Shown here one piece after another: positions 11,935 through 24,556 of a stretch of 64,000 bases of DNA (position 1 is its first letter; the number at the start of each line of letters is the position of its first letter). Under the pieces are notes generated by a model that saw only the letters and a program-made list of their open reading frames with translations, had not been told where the DNA came from and did not search any database. This stretch comes from Saksenaea vasiformis B4078 (taxonomy: Eukaryota; Mucoromycota; Mucoromycetes; Mucorales; Saksenaeaceae), in the NCBI GenBank assembly GCA_000697055.1, contig JNDT01002360.1, positions 186,001 to 250,000 of the forward strand, written 5' to 3'. The position numbers and the translations under genes were made by a program.

Positions 11935-13969
11935 CTACGACCTATTGTTCAAGAGTCGCCGCTTTACAAAACCTTTGACACCATCATGACCCCTATCATT
12001 ATCGTTTAGTCTTTCCCAAACCATATACTGTGTTATACTTACTCCATCGTGATAACCATCGTTCTCTTCTTAGCATTCGACCAAAGAAGGACGCCCAAGT
12101 CTTTTGCATGCTTCTCTGCCGCGTCGTAATCAGCCTGCAAATTGAACTCGTGGTACAAGCACGCTACAAGATGATTTCAGTTCCCGCTCAATCGAACACA
12201 AGTGCGATATTTTACCTGGGGTGGTCTTAAGACGATTTCGTTCCATTTCCCACAGACGGATCTGGTCTACTACAGTTAACGGTAGGATCGGCGTCTGAAA
12301 AAAGAAATGTTAGCTATGCTTATAGCAGATGACGACGCCTGTACCTTTTTCTTCATTTGTGGGTGCGCATGTGTTTGCATATACGAAATTATCTGTCACG
12401 GGTGAGTAAATAAGACGAATATGTTTCATGCCCACCTGATCTGCAGTGATGCCTTTTAGAAGCGCGTTTCTTACGCTGTCTCGTGTGATGACACCGGCAA
12501 CCATATTACGGAATCGCGATTGCAATTGCACAAAGAGATTGAGAACAGCAATTTGTAGTGGGGACTCTTGAAAACCGAATGAGTATACATAAAACCCATA
12601 GAAATCCATCCCTACCTGTGTAGGCGTATACTCTGTAGTTTGTTTCAAGGATAACGAAGCCTTGTTCACCTTCTTCTTCATCTGTTCCACCCAACTTTGG
12701 CCCATCCGCGGGTATACCATGTTTTGGAATCGTAGCTCCATGTTTCGCAGCTACGCTTGCTAATGCGGCATTACCAGAAGTTAGTGTCGTCGCCAGACGC
12801 GTAGGATAATAACGTCTGGATGATTTCTAGTGACAATTGCCCTTTTAGAAAACAAAAAGTCCCTGAACTATGGCTATGACGTTTACCTTTCTTTGATAGA
12901 CTATCCCGTAATCACGTAAGTCCTCTAACATCTGCTTTTGGGTTTGTGTCAATGTCTCGACGGAATAGTTCTATAAACTGATCAGCTCCTGTGCACTTCT
13001 ATAGTAAAGCGCTTGTACCTCTCCTAATTCTAGCGATCCTAGTTGAAATAGGAAGTTCAAAGATTCAACAAGATCCATCTGCAAAACCTAATCAAATCTT
13101 AAGATTCCTGTGTCATATAGCATGTTACGCTCTCCTCCTCCTTACCTCAGACATATCCAAGTACTGTAGCAGAAATGCCCACACCTGAGTATTTACATCC
13201 TGAAGAAGAAATTGAAATCCCTTATTTGTAATCTGCAATTGAGCACCATCACTGAAACGATCAATGTCATGAATCATCCAGTCAACTTTCGACAATATAC
13301 TACCTCCTCTGCATTAATTGACTTCGTTCTAACAGATCCAATACTCCTCGACTGGGTTTCTTTGTTAAAGATGTGCCAACCATATAATGTAAAATGGATT
13401 CCCACTGCTGCGTTGCATACTGATCGAGAAAAGTCATATCTACTGGATGCTTGTCCGGTGTTGAACACGGTAAGCCGAATGATTGCTGCGTTCCTCTGAA
13501 CACCCAATAAAATCAACATCAGATAGAAATGTATTCAACAATTACCCTCCGGTTAACGCATTTTTAAATTCTTGACGAAACGTAGCATTCATCAACAACG
13601 TGTTTTCCCGGTGCTCCAGTATCCGTAATCTCGACAGCTTGTGTAAAGCCTCCGTCAATTTCCTAATAAATAGTTGGCCCACTGAAACCGTCCATAAACA
13701 GACTTACCGCTGACCATCCTTATTGACCCAGCTGTTAACATCTTGCGTAAGCATCGCGGATTCTACGTACAATAACGACATAACGATCTGTCTTCCGATG
13801 CTTGGAAGCAGTCTTACAGGCTATGAGTAATTCGCAGATCAACCAGAATAGATTGGTACCTGAAAATGGCCAGACATGTCGCTGGCTTTTCGAAAAGTCG
13901 TAAAAAAGTAATGGTCGGCAAAGTTTCAAGATATTCATAGATGTTTGTCTTGAAATTGTCGACCGACAT
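11935..13969 (-). CDS. TFB2: TFIIH subunit Tfb2 (p52)
   Basis: Core subunit of TFIIH that anchors and stimulates the XPB/Ssl2 helicase in transcription initiation and nucleotide-excision repair. I trace 13 exons with 12 short introns from the ATG at 13967-13969 to TAG at 11935-11937, about 470 aa, close to the usual 460-510. Landmarks in order: [141 protein letters not shown] and [20 protein letters not shown]. The C-terminal Ssl2-binding end reads [19 protein letters not shown]. Every exon junction keeps frame, so the gene looks intact although no single ORF covers more than about 70 residues. Confidence 0.95.
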
Positions 13970-14892
13970 GATGTTATGCTGCCTCCAACCCGTGCTTTAC
14001 TGTGCGAGTGGCCACAGTCCAGATATTGGCTTTGGCAGTGACTTCCTACGCCACATACAGCGTAAAAAGCCCGACATGAAACAATTCTTTCGAAAATGTT
14101 CCCCGTTATTCAAAGGTGCATCATATTATGGAAGATTAAGGATCAACTACATGCTGTGATATGAATGAAAAAAAAATATTTTTGAGTTGTTGGTCAAAAC
14201 TCTGCAATCCCACCCAAAAATGTGCAAACGCCAAAAGCGCGTTAGTTAACCTTGGAAATTTGCCAATTTTGTCTCGCTTTCGACAAAGATTTTTATCTTA
14301 TTTGGAAAGATACTATTAAATAGAGCTAAACAATGAGAGCGATAGTATACTGTTATTCCCTTTCTTAGATAAATGTCTCTTGAGAAAGCGCAAAAGCGAG
14401 ATTTTTTGGTGAGGATCGGTTGTCGGACATCTTTTACTTTCCATATTGGGGGCGAATTTCATTTGTTTGAAGCGCGGAATCGGATATGAATGGAAACGAA
14501 AGGGAACAAAAAAGTATCACCATATTCATCGTAATATATCCAGTTTTATAATACGAAGATATCAGTCTGTTCCTGACGCATAAGAAAAGTCTCTACAGAT
14601 GTATGGAGTTACCTGAGCCCGCTATTACTCGTCGTCAAATAGTGGCTGACAGGGAGAAGGAAATAACATGACGCGGATAGCAATCATTGTATATCTGGAG
14701 AGAAGCACACGTATGTCATCGTTCTGGAAGAAAGGCGGACCTGCAATATCGTCTCCATGGCGATAGCATCTCTGGGAAAGTTAACCCCCCCCCCCCTTTG
14801 CAAAAGCGAAGAAAAAGAATTGTTATGCCACTCGACTGATTGTTACTTGTGGTCGTTGTCCTCAACAGACCGTGAAAATCAAACACGGTAGT
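13970..14892. other. Intergenic, no gene seen
   Basis: Upstream region of Tfb2. A run of 13 C lies near 14788. The small ORF at 13941-14159 (+) overlaps the Tfb2 start on the other strand and is not supported. Confidence 0.5.
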
Positions 14893-15808
14893 TCATATTG
14901 TCATAGCATAGGATTGTTGGAGAGTACCCGGTACATATCGTTGTCCAATGATGTGAAGGGAGTTATCCCCAGCAGAATTTAGCAAGGATACCAGTTGCAA
15001 GATATCTGCGTCGAGCTGTAGAGAAGGTTTGAGCATTTTACAGATGTGCATGAATACCGGCAATATCCAGCGATTTGACATAGAGATCAACCCTTGCATT
15101 CTGCACATATCTACAATTTGTTTCGCCAAGTGAAAGCGAGTGCGTTCAAGAGAAGCCGAATAGAGAATTTTCCTCGGCCGCTCCTTCTCAAACACTTTAG
15201 CCATCGCTGCAACGACAATAGACAAATTATGTGCACGGAGAATCGGAGTACATGACTACGAGAATATCTAACATTGTGAGTGCCAGGGAAGTGTGGTTGT
15301 TTGAACAACCAAAAGCCCAAGGGAGCATAGAATGCATTAGATAGCTGCAGCATCGATGAACTAGAACTGTTGAAGAAGCATGATAACATCAGCTCTTGGG
15401 CACATATAACCAAAATGAGGACACGTTCATCTTCAGTGGCCCAATTATAGTGCGCTTCAAGTTTGAGTAACATTATTGCAGCAGTGACCAAGATATTTGA
15501 GAAGGAGTACCCGAGGGGGAGTGCCGGACGGAATTCTCATAAATCTTTGCTGTTCAAATAATTTAAATAGTACAAAAACTTTGTCTAATGAGTATCGTGG
15601 CCTCACGGCTATGTCTAAAATCATTGAGATTCTTTTTAACGGTATAGAGCCAACTACATAAATAGCACTTTGCGACAAGAGCATTACTTCTTTCAAGAAC
15701 AAAGGTTATAGTCGCAATTTGAAAATAACGGTATCCACGACGGTGTAATAGGACTCTGATTATAGCTGATGGTATTGAGTAAGACCGTAGTAATCCGCTG
15801 TTGCACAT
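14893..15808 (-). CDS. Unrecognised multi-exon gene or gene remnant
   Basis: Several consecutive minus-strand open frames overlap in a way typical of spliced exons: 15563-15808, 15457-15702, 15111-15491 and 14893-15225. The peptides are hydrophobic and helical, with pieces such as AKVFEKERPRKILYSASLER, HLAKQIVDMCRMQGLISM and EFRPALPLGYSFSNILVTAA. The last resembles in texture the middle region of fungal Zn-cluster transcription factors, but no zinc cluster is visible and I do not rely on it. A possible splice acceptor ttgtcgttgcag lies at about 15206-15218. I could not join all exons in one frame, so the gene may be degraded. Extent and product are uncertain. Confidence 0.4.
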
Positions 15809-17081
15809 TTCTTCCTATACTGCGCAGGTTGCTTATTTATAGCTGATAAGCATAGTTTACAACATTAAAATCTATGCTTACATATCCTTTCGAGATAAAG
15901 AGGCTAAACTAAGGAAAGAAGGCACGCATCAATGGCGACGGTGAATTTGAGATCGATGTACTTGGCAAAGCATAACAAATCGCTAATTTCTAGTTCTGCG
16001 TGAGCCTATATTCTGTAGAATGTTTCCAGCGCCAATTTAGTCAGGAAACTAGATCAACGCACGGCATGTTAGATCGAGATTTAAACTCACACTAGGCGGT
16101 AAACCATTCTTCCTAAACCGGGAATCATATTGAATTCCCTTTAAGAGCATATTCTATCTGACTGATGTGTACCAATCGCCGCTTGTACAAGCGGTTTCAC
16201 AATTTTGAGTGGAGATAAATAGTTATAGCCTTATCTTTAAAGTTTAAATGTAGTAACGGTGTGGTATTGTTTAGAGAAAAGCAAACCAATGTATTCTGAT
16301 GCAGACACTTTTTTCCCACGGTAAAGTTCCTTAGGTACAAGGTTTATTGATTTACCGATCTTAGAAACGTGAATGTTAAGTTTACCGATGGATCGGCCAT
16401 GGCAACTCTTTATACGGCCATGGAACTGAGTAGAACCATGGAACGGGATCTGCGGAACTACATGTTAAAATAGATCCATTGGGAGTTGGATGGTTTATAT
16501 CAACCATCATGGATAATAGTTTATGCAGTTGAAAGCTGGGTAGTCATAGTGTTGTCGTGGGTACCCTTTTTCTGCCCCTTTGTCATTTTCCCCGCTGACG
16601 AAGGACTGCTTTCCGTGCCGCGCCCAGGATTATTCAGTTTTTGGCGAAACATATCACAAGGAGCACACGACTGTGTGGGGTAAACGGTAAAAGGCGGCAA
16701 ATGGTGGGTTTGATCAACTCCGCTCCATGTACTGACCTCTGTCTTACTCCTTGGTGTCGGAGGCGCACCTTCCCTGTGTGATAACTCAGCATGTGAGAAT
16801 GACAAAAAATTTACCCCCCACACATGCGCATAATAGACCCTATTTGTTACGAAGCATACTGTTTTTCTTTTGTATCGTATAGTACTGAATTTATTTTTGC
16901 GATCTTAGGAAATTCTACCAAGGGTAATAGAACAGAACGTGGATCCACAAATTCCGGGCGAAGTATAGAATGAAAAAGGAGGGAAGGAGATCAACTATCC
17001 AAATAAGAAAAATATTCGGACCCCGCTTGAAGATATAATAGCTTCCCCACATTGCAACATTGCTCTTTCATTCGTTACATA
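15809..17081. other. Intergenic; nothing convincing
   Basis: Two opposing ORFs at 16486-16683 (+) and 16521-16823 (-) overlap and have no recognisable features. Three ccatggaa/c-like repeats occur at about 16396-16445. The last part, around 17025-17045, is the likely promoter of the next gene, with a weak TATA-like gatataatag. Confidence 0.4.
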
Positions 17082-18087
17082 ATGGAAGCCGATAGCCTAA
17101 CGTCTTTGAGTGATATAACCTCTAAAAAATCACACTCGATCTCCAGCTTAATGAATCCAGAACCAACCAAACGATCACGAGCTGAGCCTTTATTTAGCGA
17201 ATTGAAGAATATTATTAAACAATACGAACTACAGCCAGATTTACTGAAACTAATTCTGACCAGCAAAATCGAAGAGGATAAACGACGTACAGAAGAAGCC
17301 AAATTGCGCTTCAAGCAGCTAGATTTCTATCTTCAAGAGCTCTGTGCATCGGAGTCATCCGACAGCAGCCGTGATACCAATGCATATTGCTCTCAGGAGG
17401 GAGACGCAACGAAGGGATGGCGGCATTCGCCACTGCAAACTTACGAAATACTGTCAGTAACTGGAATAAGAAAGCCAATTGATTATCATCATCACGAACG
17501 TCGTCAATCTGCCGCAGCTGCCATGCTGGCTATGGGCTCAGTAGCAACGAATGGAACTGGTGGAATTCCCTCTCCCTTATCACCGTAAGAGAGAAAAGTG
17601 CCCAAAATGCCTTTTTACTAAGGTTGATGTCATGTGATTCCTAGCAATAACCCATACCCTTCACCCACCGAATATTGTGACGATATGAACGAGCATTCTC
17701 TTCCTACAACGGCTGGCCGACGAAGACGAGAAGTGCAATCAATCACCAAAATAGTTGAAACGAGGGAGTACCCATATCATGACGGTTACTTCTGGAAAAA
17801 TAACGGCAATACAATCCAAAAGAAGACGGGTTGTAAGAGTACCTATTACAAGTGTTCTCGCAGTACGCAGGTAAAAACTGATGCGGGGGATCGGGAAATA
17901 TCGGGCAAGGTCGGGCCCGCCCACATGAAATTCATGTTGAACGTTTCCATTGGCTTGTGCTCACACTTTATAGGGTTGCCCAGTTAACAAGACCGTAACG
18001 GCCAAAGGAAACGGCAATTACGTGATTAAATACCGAGGTGATCATCTTCCAGATTGTGGAAAAGTAGAACGTATCTGTGATTTGTAA
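17082..18087 (+). CDS. WRKY/GCM1-like zinc-finger protein (putative transcription regulator)
   Basis: Probable DNA-binding nuclear protein of 280 aa from three exons: 17082-17584, 17645-17870 and 17974-18087 (843 nt, in frame). Residues about 40-87 are charged and helical (PLFSELKNIIKQYELQ..., EEDKRRTEEAKLRFKQ). Residues about 193-196 are RRRR. Residues 213-271 form a WRKY-like domain: HDGYFWKNNG in place of the plant DGY.WRKYG, then GCKSTYYKCS, GCPVNKTV, and YVIKYRGDH. Likely zinc ligands are C238, C245, H267 and C271 (C-X6-C-X21-H-X3-C). The second intron lies between the two cysteines, so the domain only appears after splicing. WRKY-GCM1 fingers are described outside plants, including in early-diverging fungi and in Mutator-type transposases; no transposase domain is present here. 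I start at ATG 17082, the first in frame. Confidence 0.82.
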
Positions 18088-18437
18088 ATATCCATACGAT
18101 GAAAAAAGTAGTATAAAAGAAGCATTACATATTCAAAGAAAAAGGAAATTTCCCGTCAGGTGACTGCTGGTGTGGGTAAGCTCATGGCCCCTCTTCCCTC
18201 TTTCCGGGAGGCCAGTACAACAGAGGGACAGGCACTTTTTTTCTTGGGTAAAAAAGTAGGTCACATCGAAGTAGACTCATTTGGTCTAGTTCTGGTAACC
18301 TTTTCCGAATCGGCCCATTAGTTAGAGAGAATTGAAACCTGATAGATCTGTCGGGAGAACAATGCGGGACATGGGAGAATCCTATAAATAATGCCAGATT
18401 TTCATGTTTCTGGGTTATTGTACATCTATTCAAATCA
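18088..18437 (+). promoter_or_regulatory. Upstream region of the small orphan gene, with TATA box
   Basis: A TATA-box match tataaata lies at 18383-18390, 48 nt ahead of the ATG at 18438. The rest of the spacer shows only small inverted repeats such as the cctcttccctc...gggaggcc stretch near 18186-18212. Confidence 0.5.
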
Positions 18438-18878
18438 ATGGCTGCTCCTATTGTCCTTCCAAGATTCTCTGGCTCTACGTTAGATCCTTCCAGTCGATCA
18501 TTAGACTTCCAACCAATTCAAGAAACGTTTGTACTTCCGCGTTTCTCAGGATCGACTCTTGAACCAAGTTGTGAACCATTGATGCTCTATCCTTCTTATA
18601 TGTACGAAAAGAAACTTGACGTGAAGATTATACCAACGAGACGAACAAAACCATTACGTCGCAAGAACAAACCAGCTCCCATCATCATTCCCATACCAAC
18701 CATTGATAATTTCCTTTCTTACGCTCCGGAGGACGACGAATTTTCTGCTTGGTCCTATGAAGAACCGAGAAAACCTGATCTACTCTGGGACAACAACACT
18801 CAAACGATCTATTCAGCTGATTCCACGTCCGACAGCCCATCCTACTCATCCGATCAATTCATTGGGCGTAGTGGATGA
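18438..18878 (+). CDS. Small orphan protein with an internal peptide duplication
   Basis: Single-exon 146-aa protein that I do not recognise. Its N-terminal part contains a duplicated peptide, VLPRFSGSTLDPSS followed some 27 residues later by VLPRFSGSTLEPSC. A basic middle (TRRTKPLRRKNKPAP) and an acidic, Ser/Asp-rich C-terminal half (APEDDEFSAWSYEEPRKPDL, then STSDSPSYSSDQ) suggest a disordered, possibly nuclear or phosphorylated protein. There is no signal peptide or membrane segment. The well-placed TATA box (18383) and even codon use support a real gene. Confidence 0.6.
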   Translation: MAAPIVLPRFSGSTLDPSSRSLDFQPIQETFVLPRFSGSTLEPSCEPLMLYPSYMYEKKLDVKIIPTRRTKPLRRKNKPAPIIIPIPTIDNFLSYAPEDDEFSAWSYEEPRKPDLLWDNNTQTIYSADSTSDSPSYSSDQFIGRSG

Positions 18879-21800
18879 ACACTAAACAGCAGTAACAAAG
18901 GAGGAAAAAAGACACGCCATTCCATCCATTCAAGATACCATTACCCTGCAGGTCCCAGTGTCAAAAGGCCCGGTAGAACCAGTCTTCATGCTGAGAAGCA
19001 TAATTGTACATGCATTTTCGTTTAAGTTTTAAATAATGTTACCATATGAATAATCATTATGCAAAACGGATTGCTGCTTTTAAGCAGTCTATTGCAACCA
19101 TACAATTTTCTTGTCATTATAGGGACTTGTTTGTGATGCATTCTTCTGGACGCACAACTTGCGGGAACAATATCATTCCGAACCAACCATGGACGGAAGG
19201 AGTGCACTTCCGTTTAGCAATATATCCAAAGAGTCAATTCGACAAATAGCATGATTAACGTTCCTTATTCGTCCCAAGCTATCTTTGTCACGAGTGCGAA
19301 CGTAGTTTTGGCAAGTTTTTTGTTTCAAACACTGTATTATCAACCCGTGGGACAATTGTTTTGGTTCCCGCCACCTGATCTTAAGTCCGCTTTCGGAAGG
19401 TCGGCGTTTTTTTGGTTATTTTCCTTTTCTGTCACCGAAAATTCCAAGAAATCACAGGCAGTCCTTGACAAATCACCATCGAACATAGTAAGGTCGCATT
19501 GATATCCTTGGTGGTTCTGACATTAGGAGGGTCACTAAAGGCAAATAGCTAATGCCTCTTTGACATCTTTGCACTTTTCCCACCGAATAATGGCGCTACA
19601 CACACTGTGAGCTATTGTAATACGAATGTGTTGGTGGTGTCCCATAAGCTTTTGGACAGGTACTGTAACAGAGATACTCTAATACTTCTCAACACGGTAT
19701 ATACAGATTTCCAGCCGTTTCTGCTTCGGACGGCATGACGGATTTTTACAACTAACCTCATGTTTATCATCAGGAATCAGCTAAGCCTTGTGCGTTGGCA
19801 GTAATTCCTGGCACCTGCACTGTGAATGTGGTGGATATATCAGGGGCTTTGCTGTGCTGTATGATTTGACGGTATCTTGCTTAGATCTACCTAGCTCCAT
19901 CGTACCAAATAGCGCGTTTCGGCTTTTGCTATCACTTTCATATATATCTTTGTGGATTAATCATGTGCAGTGGCTAAACCATCCCCCATAATCTCAAGAA
20001 ATATTGATGTTTGTTTTCACATACCATTTGGCTTGCTGAATGGTACTATTTCGATGCCAGGATAAGGATCTACCTTCGCGTACTCTGTCTCAGCGGTTCC
20101 TGCAGTGTTTGCTTATGAGGAGTTAGCCTTAACCACGACAAGAGGATTGCTCGAGGATATTTGCCGGTTTGTTATTTCGCATGATAGGTATTCAGCTACG
20201 CGGCTCTGGAATTACACGCGCTAAAATCTTTCACGTGTCTAAATTGCTGTCGTCAGAAACCATAAGAAACTTTGGGAACACATCTATGCAGTAAAACCGT
20301 TGCTTTCGCAAAACTTTTTTGAAAATTATGTTTAACATCTCAACTGGAAATCACGGTTGTATCTTCTTGCGTCATTATACTATGTATTATGAAATTCAGC
20401 AATGTCAGGAAACAACGAGTATTATTTGCTGACACCAGAAGTGTTGCTCCCTGAAATAAGTGAGTAGCTACAGGGTGACTGGATTCTGATCTCGGTTGTC
20501 ATATGCAATTTAAACTTTTGAGAGAGGGTGCGTGCAGTTGGGAATCCATGGAATTATTTTAAGCCACGAGATGTTCTCGATCAAGAAGGGTTTAACATTT
20601 GCTAACCAATAAATATAATTACGGTGTCTGTTCTGTATCTCATGATACTGACAGCTGCTATCCCAGTACTGCAGAATATGTCAAAAGTTAAGTACACGAC
20701 TGATAGAGTGCTTTTTTCCCGAACCGTCATTTGGGTAAATGATGGTCATGCATGAACTTCCAAATATCTAGTTGTGGTAGGGATTCTCCACATTCCTCTG
20801 GTTGCTGGCGACATAAACTGCCAGGCCACGGTTTCCGCTGTAATTTAATCTTTCACTGGCAACTACCAACCAGTTTAATAACTGCATACAGGTCTGCAGA
20901 CGGAATCAATGGTCAAGAGACGTTGCATTTTCTCGTTCATCTTGTCAAAAGGTTTGCAGATGACATGGGGGCTTTGTAGGGTATTTTCTGACAGTTAGAC
21001 AACAAAAGTTATTCTGTCTCAACTTTGTCCACTGTAGAGACCTGGTGTGTTCTAATATCTTTCTGTGGCCGAGATATGCACAAGAAAACTGATATTATAA
21101 TACTCCTCCTCATTCCAGTTTCTTCTGCAAGAGCTTTTAAAGTGCTAAGACCAGGAGCATGAGGACCACGAGATCCAGTCTATTCTAAAAATCAGATAAA
21201 TTAGTCCATTCCTTGCCTCTCTGTATGTCTCCTTACGAGGCTGGATAAGTGACTGTAGGAGCTTAACGACAGCTCAGAAAAATAGTATCAACCATAGTCG
21301 ACTTGACTATCTAGTTGGTGAAGATGCCTTCTATACTTCCCCTTTATTAACGTGGCTGAGCGAGTTAAAGTTTTGAACCGTGGGCATAATATTTCATGAG
21401 ACCACCGCAGGTCTGTTGGATTAGTGGTCAGCGTCTTGTTTCAGGTTCCGATGAGGTAACCTTGTGCCTGCGAAATCTTTGCACCTGAATTTGACTGTAG
21501 AGGCGCCAGCCCATTTTCCTTATGGACTGCTCTTGCCGCGATGCTATGGTTCGTTATGCGCACTTGAATGAATCTACCTGTTTAGTTAGGCAAGTTATCC
21601 GACACTGTAAGATACATATAAAAAAAAGAGCAGGAAAGTCGGGAAGTAGTTACAAAAAGAGTATACCACAGGACCAAAGAGCGTTAGAAACTGTGGAAAT
21701 TTAACAGTGCTACCTATACTAAGAAGCACCAAATCATATTGACGTATAGTTTCTGAAGAGTGTGTATGATTTTCCTGTCGCACTTTTCCCAGCTTGATGA

Positions 21801-24556
21801 CCGCACAGGACGCGCTGCAGAACTTGAGAGCGCGCCCTCATTACAGATCTGCCGCAAAAACCTGATTACACCTAACATATATGAAATTCACCAGGATGTT
21901 ACGACAAAGATTTATATTACTACAGGCAATATCAGATCTGGATTCATCAATTTATTCGCATAAAGCGTAGCGTTATGTGGCTTAATGAAGTGGTCATGCG
22001 TATAGTGTGTTACCGCGAAATGTTCCTGGAGCAATGGCTTGTCAAGGCACACCGAAAGCGCTGGAGCGCCTACACTTTCAGCGGTTTGATAGAACGGAAC
22101 AGATTCTCCTGGTTTACGTGATTATATGGAAGTTGAGCGAGACAATAATGATGCAGAGGATCGTCTACTACAAACGGATTTGAAGACTCTCTCTAGGCTT
22201 AGGTATCAACTACAACGTGATGTGCTTGTAGAAGAGAATTACTTCTGCAAGTAGCAGGAATTGAACAAAGAAGGTGTTGATTGGGAGTCTGTTGATGACT
22301 ACACAGGCAATGCCCTTGAATTGAGGCGACGACGCAGACTTCCAAGAAGCTTCGTTGATTACAACCATTACATGCGTCATTGTGCGGTGAGTATGAGGCA
22401 TATCGTGCTTTAATTGTTTTCATGTGCCCTAGTTTCCAAACAGAAAGTAGCCCCATTGCTATGCGCATCAGATGAATCTCTTTGACACAGAGGTACACTA
22501 GTAAGTAACGGACTGTTCCGAAGTTTCAAGTACAAGTGCTGCATCGAAATAGCTTAAATTCTTCAGTCATCCAGTAACTAGGGACCAAGCCTACCATTTT
22601 TATAGAATGCCTCAGCAGCGGCTGATGCCAGTTCTTTGCCATAGCAATTGCGGCATAAGCCTTACGTCTTTGTCACACGCGATGCGTGTAGGTGTTTTCT
22701 TCTTAGAAAAGAGTACTGTAATAGATTTTCAAATTGTATTAGTCATATTAAGAAGCAAGTAATGGGTTCGATCAAATTGATCCATAGACAAAACAGAAAA
22801 AGGGCTACACAACTTTCACAACTCTCCTCCAGAGAACGATGTGGCGATAGGAAGAACTTTATTTTACAGACGCAATGTTACTTTGTCAAGCATCATTCAG
22901 CAGGATTATCAGTCATAAAGTAACTACAGCACTTTTCCTATGATTTTGCGTCTATTTGAAATTACTCGGCGCTACCTCCAGATGAAGTCTGCGTTTTGAA
23001 GTACATATTTTTACGTTCATCCAACTACTTTTCATGCTGTTCGAATAAATGTTGCGTCCACTGGAGAGACCAAGTGAGTGTAAGCTGATTAATTTTCAGA
23101 CGAAAAATTGATGTACTGATGGTCGCGTACTCGATTTTTCTTTAGCGCAAACTTGGCTCTTCAGAGTTGCAAGATTTATTTAGTGTAGCGTAAAAATTGA
23201 TTCAATAAAAAGCATCTGGTGCCGGACTCATTCATCATCTGTTTCCCACGCTTCATTAATCATTCAGTGGTCGCGTCTTTGAAGACAAGGTTGTCTTTCA
23301 TTTGCAAAAGTCCGATATGGTACAACCGTATGACCTTCTGTGTTTGCATAAATCAGGAACATGTTCCGCTGTTGAACAAGAAAAAAATGGCATGAGCTTC
23401 CCAAAACGTCAAGGCCATGAACCGCACCCACCCGAATTTCCAGACCACGTGAGACCGTGCGCCACGCAAAAAGTATGGCTCAGGCTCGCCATACTTGCAG
23501 TATCAACTGACAGGTACATCTGTGCGCAGCTGACGAAATAACGGCAAATGATTCGACGTTTTCTTTTTTTAATAATAATCAATAACAATAGCAGCAAACA
23601 TAGAAAGAAGAAAGCTGTTTCACTGGATCTACTGGTTAATTTAAGTAACGAGAATTCGTTACATCTACCGACTAACGTTCTTTACGTGTATAGGTTCTAT
23701 CAGTTTTTGCGTTCAAAATATTCCGAGTTGTTCATAAATACAACGGTATTGTCCACTACCCACTCTCCAACGTTAAGGTACTTCTGGACATAGGTCCTAA
23801 TGTCCTCATTTTCGATCTTGGCCACGGATGGTCTAACTTCGCACTCAGGAACATAATCGTCATGTCGTTCTACACTTACTGCAATCCGGTATTACGCTTG
23901 ATCCCAGCAAGAACAGCTGAGACAAGGACAGCATCAGCCGTGTAATGAATTAACTTTCCCCACATGATGTTGTTAATGAAAGAAGAGGTTGTTTATCCAG
24001 GCTCTCGGTTTCGTGGTCCCTGGTGACCAGAAAATGCGAGTCACCATCTTTGAAGCAAAGAACCGCGGCATGTGAATACAGGTGTTTGAGTCATTCTGTT
24101 CCGTACCTGTTTGTATATCTTCCGTCTTTCTTAAGTTTTCCTTGATTTTTTCTTGATGCTGCTTGTTGTCGGTAGTCTTACTATATTCCTTTTTAAGATA
24201 GTGTGATATATGTTCCCTGACTAGTAAGACACATGATAGTAAATGATAGGTATACCACGCGAAAGTTCTCGTCTAGATGACTTATACTAAATAAGGAGAA
24301 AGAAAGGCAGCAGCAGGCGGTAATGTAATGCCGACAAAAAGGACACTTGGCACTTGCGCCGCTTATCTTGCTAGAGTGCATAGCCGAAGCAACAAACATA
24401 TGTTGACAAAGACTGGCGTCATTTAGCACGGACTGTGCATAGAGAGGGAAAATCTTCATATTTGCTGTGATGTTTAGTCTCGGTGCAAATCCAAATCGTG
24501 GCAATAAAATGAAGAGACGATTACATTCGTTTTGAACCGTTACTCACCTATCCATC
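18879..24556. other. 5.7 kb gene-poor region
   Basis: No ORF here shows a recognisable domain, signal or convincing exon chain; most are under 80 codons and isolated. Two features stand out. Near 21408-21475 is a tRNA-like segment (A-box-like tggattagtgg, then aggttccgatg and a closing GCAGG/CCTGC stem), too short and irregular to call. At 22955-23209 is a copy of the gene-tail plus MITE family 2 composite repeat. The minus ORF at 24193-24504 is Cys-rich by chance composition and is not called. Confidence 0.5.
22955..23209 (+). repeat. Composite repeat copy: gene-tail fragment plus MITE family 2
   Basis: 22955-23025 matches 26985-27075 and 41165-41240 (tatttgaaatt.ctcggcg.ta followed by ctccagatgaa and tctgcgtttt). 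23030-23209 is an inverted-repeat element: the left end has gttgcgtccactggagagac, and the right end has gcaagatttatttagtgtag followed by cgtaaaaattgattc. This pairing of the same two modules recurs elsewhere in the window. Confidence 0.7.

Noticed and set aside
16486..16823. Opposing 65- and 100-codon ORFs
   Set aside because: Mutually overlapping, with no domain, signal or splice context.
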